A stretch of 33,375 nt of DNA from the NCBI GenBank assembly GCA_019310785.1, contig JAFDDR010000037.1, forward strand, positions 1-33,375, given 5' to 3'. Of the stretch, positions 7,834-15,760 are shown piece by piece. Position 1 is the stretch's first letter; every line of letters starts with the position of its first letter. The notes beneath the pieces were generated by a model. It did no database searches. It saw only the letters and a list, made by a program, of their open reading frames with translations, and was not told the DNA's origin. The stretch comes from Deltaproteobacteria bacterium (GTDB lineage: Bacteria > Desulfobacterota > DSM-4660 > Desulfatiglandales > Desulfatiglandaceae). A program made the position numbers and the translations under genes.

Positions 7834-9051
7834 TTGGATAACGTCTCTACCCTTCATGATTCAGCCAATACACAGGATGGAATGGTTCCCTCTTTTGGTT
7901 CACAAATAGGTCCCCTCCTCTTCTTGACGACAATCTTTTTCCTGAACTTTATTTCAAGAATTATCCTGGCCCCCTTAATGCCCGCCATTGAGAAGGACCT
8001 TGGGGTGAGCCATGGCGAGGCCGGATCTCTTTTTCTGTTGATTTCCGCAGGGTATTTCATATCACTTCTCGGATCAGGTTTTTTCTCCTCCCGCCTTTTG
8101 CACAAAAGGACAATAATCGTCTCGGCAACGGCAGTCGGCGTGGCACTTTTTGGTATCGCTTTCACCGACAGCCTGTGGGGAACACGCATGGTACTGGTCC
8201 TGCTTGGACTGGCCTCGGGGCTCTATCTTCCCTCAGGTATCGCGACCCTTACCGCTTTGATCAGCCCCAGGCACTGGGGCAAGGCCATTGCAATCCATGA
8301 ACTGGCGCCAAATTTGGGCTTTGTGGCCGCACCCTTGGTATCCGAGGCCCTCCTCACATGGTTTTCATGGAGGGGTGTTCTCGTGTTCCTGGGGGGCCTG
8401 TCTGTTCTGATGGGAATCGCCTTTGCCCGCCTCGGCAGAGGCGGGGAGTTTCCGGGGGAGCCCCCCAATTTTGCGGCCTTCAAAGCGCTTTTCCGCGAAC
8501 CCGCCTTCTGGATCATGATGTTCCTGTTCAGCCTCGGTATCGGCGGCACTTTAGGGGTATATACCATGCTTCCCCTCTATCTAATAACAGAGCATGGAAT
8601 AAACCGGAACCGGGCCAATACCCTGATTGCACTCTCGCGAATCCCGGGGATCGGTATGGCATTTTTGGCAGGGTGGGCAAACGATCGTCTTGGCCCGAGA
8701 CGGACCATAGAAATGGCATTCCTGCTCACCGGGTTCATGACAATCCTCCTTGGGGCAGCTCCGGCTCCCTGGATCACAACTATTGTCTTCCTGCAGCCGA
8801 TCATCGCGGTCTGTTTTTTCCCGCCCGGTTTTGCTGCCCTCTCCTCCATAGGCCCGCCAAACGCCCGAAACGTCGCAGTCTCACTTACGGTTCCCTTTGC
8901 CTTTGTTTTAGGAGGCGGGGCCATTCCCATCGGAATCGGCATCATGGGTGATACAGGTTCCTTTTCCTTAGGCATTGCCATGACAGGCGGCCTCATACTA
9001 ATGGGATTCATCCTGTCGCTCTATCTGAGATTGCCCGATAGTGTCAACTAA
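7834..9051 (+). CDS. Major facilitator superfamily transporter
   Basis: 405 residues with about twelve hydrophobic helices and the MFS loop patterns between helices 2 and 3 (GSGFFSSRLLHKR) and helices 8 and 9 (GWANDRLGPRR). It should be a cytoplasmic-membrane secondary transporter. Substrate is not recognisable. The start is uncertain: TTG 7834 has AAGGA nine bases before it, and ATG 7882 has AGGA four bases before it; the first helix begins after both. It is divergent from the UbiA gene. The 237 bases between them show no clear repeat or gene. Confidence 0.85.
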   Translation: MDNVSTLHDSANTQDGMVPSFGSQIGPLLFLTTIFFLNFISRIILAPLMPAIEKDLGVSHGEAGSLFLLISAGYFISLLGSGFFSSRLLHKRTIIVSATAVGVALFGIAFTDSLWGTRMVLVLLGLASGLYLPSGIATLTALISPRHWGKAIAIHELAPNLGFVAAPLVSEALLTWFSWRGVLVFLGGLSVLMGIAFARLGRGGEFPGEPPNFAAFKALFREPAFWIMMFLFSLGIGGTLGVYTMLPLYLITEHGINRNRANTLIALSRIPGIGMAFLAGWANDRLGPRRTIEMAFLLTGFMTILLGAAPAPWITTIVFLQPIIAVCFFPPGFAALSSIGPPNARNVAVSLTVPFAFVLGGGAIPIGIGIMGDTGSFSLGIAMTGGLILMGFILSLYLRLPDSVN

Positions 9052-9229
9052 TGTCCATCCAGAAATGGCCCTTTTTCACAATCCCCCGCCTGCTTCGGGG
9101 CAGGTCAGCGCCGCGAATCTCCTTGACCTTGTAAAAAATTGCTCATTTCTGAATTGGACACTTGATAGTCCCCTTATTTCATTAATGGATGGGTAACAAC
9201 TGATGCCCGTTGATATTGGCCTGCCGCTG

Positions 9230-9928
9230 TCAAAACTCTCGCTCCCACTTTTCGAGAGGACAGTAAAGGCAGAGGGGCTTTCTTTTGCAGTAATTCTTCC
9301 CTGTCTGGACAATAAGCGCATGAAACTCACTATATAGTTCTTGATCTTCAGGCAAGTGGTCCATAAACAGTTCCTGCAATTCATAATAGGTCGCATATTC
9401 TTCACTCATACCGTGTCTCTTCAGAATTCTATGGGTATAGGCGTCAATCACGAACACTGGCCGGCGCGCAGCATAAAGAAGTATGCTGTCCGCGGTTTCC
9501 GGGCCGACCCCATTGACAGAAAGAAGGCCTTCTCTTATTATTTGAGTTTCATCCCTAAAAAATTCTGAAAGATCTTCTCCGTATTGGTCATTCATAAAAT
9601 GAATTAAGTTCATTAATCGCCTCGCCTTGATATTGTAATACCCGGCGGGCCGGATCTCCTGAGCCAAGGCATCGATGGACATGGAACAAAGGGCGTTCAC
9701 TGTCAGCAAATGCTTGCTTTTCAAGTTTTCAATCGCCCTTTCCACGTTCTTCCAGTTTGTATTTTGCGTGAGCACAGCGCCAACCATCATCTCTAAGTCC
9801 GTCTCGGCAGGCCACCAGTCCTGAGGGCCGAAGTGAGCAAATAGGAGATCGAACATATCCATCAGTTTCTGTCCGGTTAAGGTGCGGGGCACGGCTTCCT
9901 GGTCCCGGGTTGTTCGTTTTTCTTTCAT
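9230..9928 (-). CDS. HhH-GPD DNA glycosylase, MagIII/endonuclease III-like
   Basis: 232 residues from ATG 9928; a TTG at 9991 would add 21 residues unlike the family. The helix-hairpin-helix is VNGVGPETADSILLYA, followed by the catalytic Asp in VIDAYTHRIL. The lysine that bifunctional endonuclease III uses in this hairpin is replaced (GPETAD), as in monofunctional MagIII-type 3-methyladenine glycosylases. The C-terminus has three cysteines, C-x5-C-x2-C in CKRKPLCLYC. It ends nine residues later without the fourth cysteine expected for a [4Fe-4S] cluster. Its role is base excision of damaged bases. The exact lesion is inferred. Confidence 0.85.
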   Translation of the reverse strand: MKEKRTTRDQEAVPRTLTGQKLMDMFDLLFAHFGPQDWWPAETDLEMMVGAVLTQNTNWKNVERAIENLKSKHLLTVNALCSMSIDALAQEIRPAGYYNIKARRLMNLIHFMNDQYGEDLSEFFRDETQIIREGLLSVNGVGPETADSILLYAARRPVFVIDAYTHRILKRHGMSEEYATYYELQELFMDHLPEDQELYSEFHALIVQTGKNYCKRKPLCLYCPLEKWEREF

Positions 9929-10103
9929 CTTATTTCTGCCTGTTGAATGCGAAGCATATTCAACCGGGGTGCCGATCCAAATGAGTTCCAATTACCTTGA
10001 CAGGTAAAGCAAGATACCTTAGATTTACCTTCCATGTCAAACAGGCGGGAGGCGGACATTTCAGCAGGATTAACTATATTTTATTGGAAAACATAAGATT
10101 CAC

Positions 10104-12134
10104 ATGGCATTGGCAGGAAAACTCACAAAAACTCGCAACATCGGCATCATCGCGCATATTGATGCAGGCAAGACTACGGTCACGGAACGTATTCTTTTTT
10201 ACTCCGGGCGCGTCCACAAGATGGGCGAAGTGCATGACGGCGAAGCCACCATGGACTGGATGTTGGAAGAAAAGGAAAGGGGCATTACCATTACCTCCGC
10301 CGTGACCGCCTGTGAATGGCGGGGGCACGCTATCAACATTATAGATACACCGGGTCATGTGGATTTCACAATCGAAGTAGAACGCGCACTCCGTGTACTG
10401 GATGGTGCAATAGGGGTTTTCTGCGCCGTGGGAGGCGTTGAGCCGCAATCCGAAACTGTCTGGCACCAGGCAGACAGGTATAAAGTCCCTAAGATCGCCT
10501 TTATCAATAAGCTGGATCGTGTTGGTGCGGATTTCTTCAGGGCCGTACAAATGATCCGGGACCGTCTCGGTTCCATCCCGCTCATTCTCCAGCTCCCCAT
10601 GGGATTGGAGCACCGGTTCAAGGGTATTATTGACCTTGTTAAAATGAAGGCCATCCTATGGGAAGAAGAGACCTTAGGCATTGAATACGATGAGGAACCC
10701 ATCCCTCCGGAATTTTTGGAAGATGCCTCCCGGTACAGGGACCTGCTCCTGGAAACCGTTTCAGATAAGAATGACCTAATAATGGAGAAATATCTCTCGG
10801 AAAAAAACATTGAAGTTCAAGAACTCAAGCAGGCCATACGTGATACGACTATCAACCTGGAATTAGTGCCGGTCTTTTGCGGTATGGCCTTGAGGAACAG
10901 GGGCATACAACCCCTCTTAGACGGGATTATTGATTACTTACCTTCTCCGGTCGATATTCCACCGGTTGTCGGGAATATTCCCTCTACCGGCGAAGAGACG
11001 ACCCGGCAGGCAAATGCAAAGGGACCATTTTCCGCCTTAGCCTTCAAGGTCATGATGGACCAGGGGAGGAAAATGACCTATGTCCGGATTTACTCCGGCA
11101 GCGTTAAGACAGGGGATCTTGTTTACAACCCGGGTAAGGGTATAAATGAAAAATTGGCCAGGCTTCTTAAAATGCATTCCAACAAGAGAGAACGCATTGA
11201 CCATGCCTCGGCAGGCGATATTGTTGCCGCCATGGGTCTGAAGCTGGCAATGACCGGAGACACACTATGCACCAAAGACCTGCCCATTCTGCTCGAACCC
11301 ATTGAATTCAACGAGCCCGTGATCAGTGTGGCCGTGGAGCCCAAAAAGGTGCAGGACCAGGACAAGCTCATGGATTCCCTTAACAAACTGTCGGATGAAG
11401 ATCCCACGTTCAAATTCAGGATTGATGAGGAAACAGGCCAGACAATAATCTCCGGTATGGGTGAATTACACCTTGAAATCATTGTCGGCCGTCTCAAACG
11501 CGAGTTTTTAGTGGACACGAACCAGGGGAAACCCCAGGTAGTGTACAGGGAGACAATAACAGTATCCGCGGAGCACGAGGAGGTCTTTCAGCGGGAACTC
11601 GCCGGACAGCAGCATTTTGCGGGGATCAAGATTCAGGTCTCTCCCATGCCGAGAGGTAAGGCAAACCGTTTTGTTGACCATTGCGAGGACCCGAATCTCA
11701 GTGAAGAATTTTTAGACGCCATCAGGCAGGGGCTTTCCGAGGCCGAAACCAGCGGTGTACTTATGGGCTATCCGGTGATTGACGTGCAAACGGCCCTCCT
11801 GAATGTCCAAATGAAGGAGACGTCCGATGAGATGGCCTTCAAAATCGCAACGGCCATGGCCTTTAAGAATGCCTGTGACAAGGCCGCTCCTCTCCTGCTC
11901 GAACCCATCATGAAGGCAGAGGTACTGGTCCCGGAAGAATTTATGGGTGAGGTCATAAGCGATTTGAATACCAGGCAGGGAAAAATTGGGCAGATTACCA
12001 GCAAAGGTCAGGTTCAGGCCCTTACCGCCAGTGTGCCCCTTTCCAGGATGTTCGGTTATTCCACGTCTCTTCGATCAGCCTCCCAGGGCCGTGGCACCTT
12101 CACCATGCAATTCAGCCATTATGATAAGGCTTGA
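10104..12134 (+). CDS. Elongation factor G paralogue (translational GTPase)
   Basis: 676 residues from ATG 10104; the ribosome site is weak. All GTPase motifs are visible: AHIDAGKT (17-24), RGITI (59-63), DTPGH (81-85), NKLD (135-138). The G5 loop reads CGMALRNRG where EF-G normally has GSA. Domains II to V follow, with [10 protein letters not shown] and the domain IV/V block ending [14 protein letters not shown]. The family catalyses ribosomal translocation and ribosome recycling. There is no rpsL-rpsG-tuf context, so this is likely a second EF-G copy and not the main fusA. It may therefore work in recycling or under special conditions. Confidence 0.88.
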   Translation: MALAGKLTKTRNIGIIAHIDAGKTTVTERILFYSGRVHKMGEVHDGEATMDWMLEEKERGITITSAVTACEWRGHAINIIDTPGHVDFTIEVERALRVLDGAIGVFCAVGGVEPQSETVWHQADRYKVPKIAFINKLDRVGADFFRAVQMIRDRLGSIPLILQLPMGLEHRFKGIIDLVKMKAILWEEETLGIEYDEEPIPPEFLEDASRYRDLLLETVSDKNDLIMEKYLSEKNIEVQELKQAIRDTTINLELVPVFCGMALRNRGIQPLLDGIIDYLPSPVDIPPVVGNIPSTGEETTRQANAKGPFSALAFKVMMDQGRKMTYVRIYSGSVKTGDLVYNPGKGINEKLARLLKMHSNKRERIDHASAGDIVAAMGLKLAMTGDTLCTKDLPILLEPIEFNEPVISVAVEPKKVQDQDKLMDSLNKLSDEDPTFKFRIDEETGQTIISGMGELHLEIIVGRLKREFLVDTNQGKPQVVYRETITVSAEHEEVFQRELAGQQHFAGIKIQVSPMPRGKANRFVDHCEDPNLSEEFLDAIRQGLSEAETSGVLMGYPVIDVQTALLNVQMKETSDEMAFKIATAMAFKNACDKAAPLLLEPIMKAEVLVPEEFMGEVISDLNTRQGKIGQITSKGQVQALTASVPLSRMFGYSTSLRSASQGRGTFTMQFSHYDKA

Positions 12135-12196
12135 GCTAAGCGAATTAAGTTTGATTGTATAAATTTGTCCTTTTTTGAAAACAAACGAGAATATAA

Positions 12197-13198
12197 ATGG
12201 AAACCAATCATAAACAATTAGTTGATCAATACAACCGGCGGCTCAACTACCTGCGCATCTCCGTGACCGATCGGTGCAACCTCCGGTGCCTTTATTGCCT
12301 GCCGGCTGAAGGCATCCCAAAACTGCGGCACGAGGACATACTCACCTATGAAGAAATACTGCGCATAGCCGGAATTGCCGTAAAGTTAGGGGTTGAAAAA
12401 ATCCGTCTGACAGGAGGAGAACCCCTCGTACGCAAAGGCTTATGTGAAATCATACCCCGGTTGACCGGTCTTGCCGGTCTTAAGGACGTCGCGCTTACCA
12501 CCAATGGAATTTATCTTAAGGAGAACCTGGAGAAGCTCAAAACCGGAGGCATAAAGAGACTCAATATCAGCTTAGACTCCTTTAAAAGAGAAAAATACAA
12601 AAAAATAACAGGCTACGACGGCCTGGAACAGGTCCTGGAAGGGATTGACAGTGCAAGGCAAATGGGATTTCAGCCCATAAAAATAAACGTGGTGGTCATC
12701 AAGGGCATAAACGATGATGAGGTCCTGGATTTTGCCAGGTTTTCTTTAGCGCACCCTTACCACATAAGATTCATTGAATATATGCCCCTTGGAATTGCAA
12801 GTGCAGACAATTCCCTGCATCATGTTCCCAACTCCGTGATCAAAGAAAAACTCGGCGGCCTGGGAAAACTGGACCTGGTTTCCAAAACCGCATTGGATGG
12901 TCCGGCCGAGCGTTTCAGGTTTGAAGGGGCTCCGGGAGAAATCGGTTTCATAAGTCCCCTGACGCACCATTTCTGCCATACATGCAACCGACTTCGCCTC
13001 ACCGCAAGGGGCAGTTTGAGACCTTGTCTTCTATCTGATCAGGAGGAAGACCTAAAGGGTCCCATGAGGAAGGGGGCATCAGACAATGACGTGGCGCAGA
13101 TTTTCCTGAAAACCGCATTTAATAAGCCCTTGGAACATACAAGAGCTTCCCATGATCCCATTCACTTTCCCGGACAGATGTCATCAATAGGGGGGTAG
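12197..13198 (+). CDS. moaA: GTP 3',8-cyclase MoaA (molybdenum cofactor synthesis)
   Basis: 333 residues, normal length. The N-terminal radical-SAM cluster motif is CNLRCLYC (C-x3-C-x2-C), followed by LTGGEPL. The C-terminal second [4Fe-4S] site is C-x2-C-x13-C beginning CHTCNRL. The protein ends in Gly-Gly, the tail required for MoaA activity. It converts GTP to 3',8-cyclo-H2GTP in the first step of molybdopterin synthesis. It lies 62 bases after the EF-G gene on the same strand. Other moa genes are not in the window. Confidence 0.95.
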   Translation: METNHKQLVDQYNRRLNYLRISVTDRCNLRCLYCLPAEGIPKLRHEDILTYEEILRIAGIAVKLGVEKIRLTGGEPLVRKGLCEIIPRLTGLAGLKDVALTTNGIYLKENLEKLKTGGIKRLNISLDSFKREKYKKITGYDGLEQVLEGIDSARQMGFQPIKINVVVIKGINDDEVLDFARFSLAHPYHIRFIEYMPLGIASADNSLHHVPNSVIKEKLGGLGKLDLVSKTALDGPAERFRFEGAPGEIGFISPLTHHFCHTCNRLRLTARGSLRPCLLSDQEEDLKGPMRKGASDNDVAQIFLKTAFNKPLEHTRASHDPIHFPGQMSSIGG

Positions 13199-13231
13199 GG
13201 CATAACCGTCAGGCTAAAGCTATCCAAAGCT

Positions 13232-13460
13232 GAATACTAAATAAATCACAAATTACAAATCACAAATTACAAATAAATTCCAAATTACAATATCAAAACG
13301 CGCCTCATCATCTCAATATTTTGGGGAATCCGAATTTATATGGACATCTTTGGATAACAACCGCTCTTATTGAGCTATCATGACGCTGCATTGTTTTGGT
13401 AATTGGTATTTGAGATTTGAATATTGTTTGAAATTTGGTGCTTGTGATTTGGAATTTAGG
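13232..13460. repeat. AT-rich imperfect inverted repeat, family A, copy 2
   Basis: This lies between moaA and the convergent amidohydrolase gene. A left arm of CAAATTAC/CACAAATTAC words (13246-13298) is complementary to a right arm of TTTGAGATTTG/GTGATTTGGAATTT words (13391-13458). A nested pair TATCCAAAG (13221-13229) and CTTTGGATA (13348-13356) also occurs. The right arm shares AATTTGG/TTTGGTGCTTGT with the copy at 1159-1298. No gene is seen in this space. Confidence 0.65.
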
Positions 13461-13494
13461 CATCGAACTTATCATATCTCAATTGGAAATTAGC

Positions 13495-14358
13495 TTAGCC
13501 TGGCGGCTTTGAGGGATAGGAAAGCCCTAAGACTTCTTTTGCATTCAATCCTTTAATCTGTTCTATGGCCCGGGAAGAAAGGCCTGCTGATGCCATTTCC
13601 TTGAAGTATCGTTGCGCTTTAAGCAGGGGATAATCTGTTCCAAAGAGGATTTTTTCAAAACCGATCAACTCGCCGGCGATCCTGTAAATATCCGGTCTAT
13701 AAAGGTATGGGGAGGCCGCAGTATCAAACCAGACATTTTTGAGGACCTCTCTCACCTCTTTCTTCATCAGGGCATAGAAGAAGATCCCTCCTCCCCAGTG
13801 GGCTAAAATAATCCGGTTTTTGGGATATACCTTTAGGAATCCATAGATCTGATCAAGGGTCATAGGTGACTTTCCTGGATATTGATGACCCACAGGCTCA
13901 TTGGTGTGGAGCAAAAAGGGCACATCAAACCGGAAACACAGGTCCATAATCTCCTTCAATGCATGAACCGCTTCGAATGACAGTCCCGACCCGTAAACGG
14001 CTAATTCTCCGACACCTGAAAGCCCCGCCTTGAGACACCTTTCCACCTCTTCCGATCCGCCGGGCGCGAGAGGAGAGAAGCAGCAAAAACCGGTCAGGCG
14101 ATCAGGATAGAGATGGACCGCTTCAATGATATAGTCATTATGCCTGTGGTAGTTTTCCGCCTTTTCCCATGGGAACCCGAAAATAACCGACCTGTGAATT
14201 TCCTCTTCATCCATATTCCTTATGAGTTCCCTAACCCCGGCTAACCTTGCCTGCGGGGAGCGATAAATGGATTCAAAAGCAGGTTCACTGGAGAAAAACG
14301 CGGGCCGTTCATCCCTGAAAAAAGAAGGAAACACATGTGTATGAAAATCGATGATCAT
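13495..14358 (-). CDS. Amidohydrolase-2 family metal-dependent hydrolase
   Basis: 287 residues from ATG 14358; the longer in-frame version to 14424 adds non-family residues. The TIM-barrel amidohydrolase pattern is clear: DFHTHVF (metal His6 and His8), FLLHTNEP, LAHWGGG and FGTDYP with the catalytic Asp. The family (ACMSD-like) performs hydrolysis or decarboxylation on a single divalent metal. The substrate cannot be told from sequence. It is divergent from the AmrB-like gene and has a purB-like promoter element 27 bases upstream of its start. Confidence 0.82.
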   Translation of the reverse strand: MIIDFHTHVFPSFFRDERPAFFSSEPAFESIYRSPQARLAGVRELIRNMDEEEIHRSVIFGFPWEKAENYHRHNDYIIEAVHLYPDRLTGFCCFSPLAPGGSEEVERCLKAGLSGVGELAVYGSGLSFEAVHALKEIMDLCFRFDVPFLLHTNEPVGHQYPGKSPMTLDQIYGFLKVYPKNRIILAHWGGGIFFYALMKKEVREVLKNVWFDTAASPYLYRPDIYRIAGELIGFEKILFGTDYPLLKAQRYFKEMASAGLSSRAIEQIKGLNAKEVLGLSYPSKPPG

Positions 14359-14384
14359 AACTGAATCCCGAACATAAAAATAAG

Positions 14385-14438
14385 GTAATATTGTAGCAGT
14401 TTGAAAAATCGAACAACAATACAACTTTACTGTAAGAG
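14385..14438 (-). promoter_or_regulatory. Promoter-like 54-bp element upstream of the amidohydrolase gene
   Basis: Minus strand: TTCGAT (14413-14408), 17-base spacer, TATTAC (14390-14385), then 26 bases to the ATG. It aligns without gaps to the element before purB (6599-6652), 44 of 54 identical. The best-kept parts are CTCTTACAGT, GTTGTA and TTTCAAACTGCTA, that is, the spacer and the upstream flank and not only the two hexamers. Confidence 0.55.
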
Positions 14439-14515
14439 CTAAAATATAACAAAATAAGATTTCTTTTTTTATCCCACCAAACTATAATAATGCAAGAAAT
14501 TTAGGAGACTGATCA

Positions 14516-15442
14516 ATGTATGAATATTTCTCCAGGCCCTTCGGCCTTGTTACCTTTGTTCTTTGCACTCTCTGTCTGCTCCCTTACCGGGTATCAGGAG
14601 GGGAAGAATCCCGCAAAGACGTCCGCACCTCCATCCTGGCGGGCACGTGGTACCCCGGAACCCAGGATGCCCTGAGCAAAAGCGTTCATGGATACCTGTC
14701 AAAGGCCAGGGTCCATTCTCTGGACGGGACGTTAAAGGCTATTATAGTGCCCCATGCCGGACACAGGTATTCCGGGGGCGTTGCTGCCTATGCCTACCGT
14801 CTCCTTCAAGGCAGCAGGTTTACGCGGGTTGTCCTTATAGGTCCAAGCCATCGCGTGGCCTTCAGGGGTGTTTCGGTCAATCTCCAGTCGGCCTATAACA
14901 CACCGCTTGGCATGGTACCAGTTGATCAGGAAACGGGAAGGAAGCTTTTAGATACAGGCCCGAATATCCGCTGGCTCAGAAAGGCCCATGCCCGCGAACA
15001 CTCCCTGGAAATCCAGTTGCCTTTCCTTCAAACGGTTCTCCACGACTTTCAAATTGTCCCCATCGTCATGGGCGAACAGGATATCAAGACCTGCTCTGAC
15101 TTAGCCGATACATTAATCCAGGTCTTGGACAATTCCCAGGACACCCTTCTCTTAGCCAGCACTGACCTTTCCCACTTTCACAATTACAACCAGGCCAAGG
15201 ACCTGGATCTCAAGTTTATCGAACACGTTCAAAGGTTCAACCCTGAGGGTCTTTTAAAGGACCTGCTCTCCGGAAAATGTGAGGCCTGCGGCGCAGGACC
15301 GGTCATCACGACTTTGCTGATCGCGCGCAAGCTGGGAGCCGATCATGCAGTGATCCTCAAGTATGCCAATTCAGGGGATGTCACCGGCGACCACAGTCGT
15401 GTGGTAGGATATATGTCTGCGGCCTTACTGACAGGGAAATGA
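14516..15442 (+). CDS. amrB: Exported Memo/AmrB-family protein (AmmeMemoRadiSam system protein B)
   Basis: 308 residues from ATG 14516, preceded by AGGAG. The Memo fold is marked by AGTWYPG, VPHAGHRYSGG (His80, His83), GPSHR (His112), EHSLEIQLPF, STDLSHF (His220) and CGAGP. These match the conserved metal-site histidines and cysteine of the family. Unlike cytosolic Memo proteins it begins with a hydrophobic, signal-like segment (about 10-28), so it may be a periplasmic or anchored form. The usual partners, AMMECR1 domain and AmrS radical SAM protein, are absent here. The biochemical role of the family is still poorly defined. Confidence 0.85.
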   Translation: MYEYFSRPFGLVTFVLCTLCLLPYRVSGGEESRKDVRTSILAGTWYPGTQDALSKSVHGYLSKARVHSLDGTLKAIIVPHAGHRYSGGVAAYAYRLLQGSRFTRVVLIGPSHRVAFRGVSVNLQSAYNTPLGMVPVDQETGRKLLDTGPNIRWLRKAHAREHSLEIQLPFLQTVLHDFQIVPIVMGEQDIKTCSDLADTLIQVLDNSQDTLLLASTDLSHFHNYNQAKDLDLKFIEHVQRFNPEGLLKDLLSGKCEACGAGPVITTLLIARKLGADHAVILKYANSGDVTGDHSRVVGYMSAALLTGK

Positions 15443-15460
15443 ATCACACCTAGGTTAAGC

Positions 15461-15747
15461 GGTTCAACGTTCACGGTTCACGGTTAAAAAGCCCTAACTA
15501 TCTGATTTCAAAGGATAATACCTCAGCAGAGACGACACGCATGTTTCACTTTTCAACTGCAAGAGTTTGAAGTGAGCTAAAGTTAAGGAATTCTGTCAAT
15601 TATATAAAATCAGTGGAGCAAAGCGACTCCATAACTTTATGAACTTTAGATCACTTTAGACACTTTTAACTTGTATGGCTGATGGATTTCAATGGGATGG
15701 ATTTCAATGGATTATAACCTTTGAACCTTGAACCCTGAACCTTGAAC
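15461..15747. repeat. Composite palindromic region with GTTCACGG arms, family D, copy 1
   Basis: This fills the 318-base gap between amrB and priA (convergent). Outer arms: GGTTCAACGTTCACGGTTCA (15461-15480, continuing CGGTTA) and tandem TTGAACC/CTGAACC words (15716-15747). An inner inverted pair is AGTGAGCTAAAGTT (15571-15584) with AACTTTAGATCACT (15642-15655), 13 of 14 complementary. A central hairpin is TGGAG (15614-15618)/CTCCA (15627-15631). A perfect 15-base tandem duplication, GATGGATTTCAATGG, occurs at 15681-15710. No coding sequence is seen. Confidence 0.7.
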
Positions 15748-15760
15748 TGCTCACTTTAGG

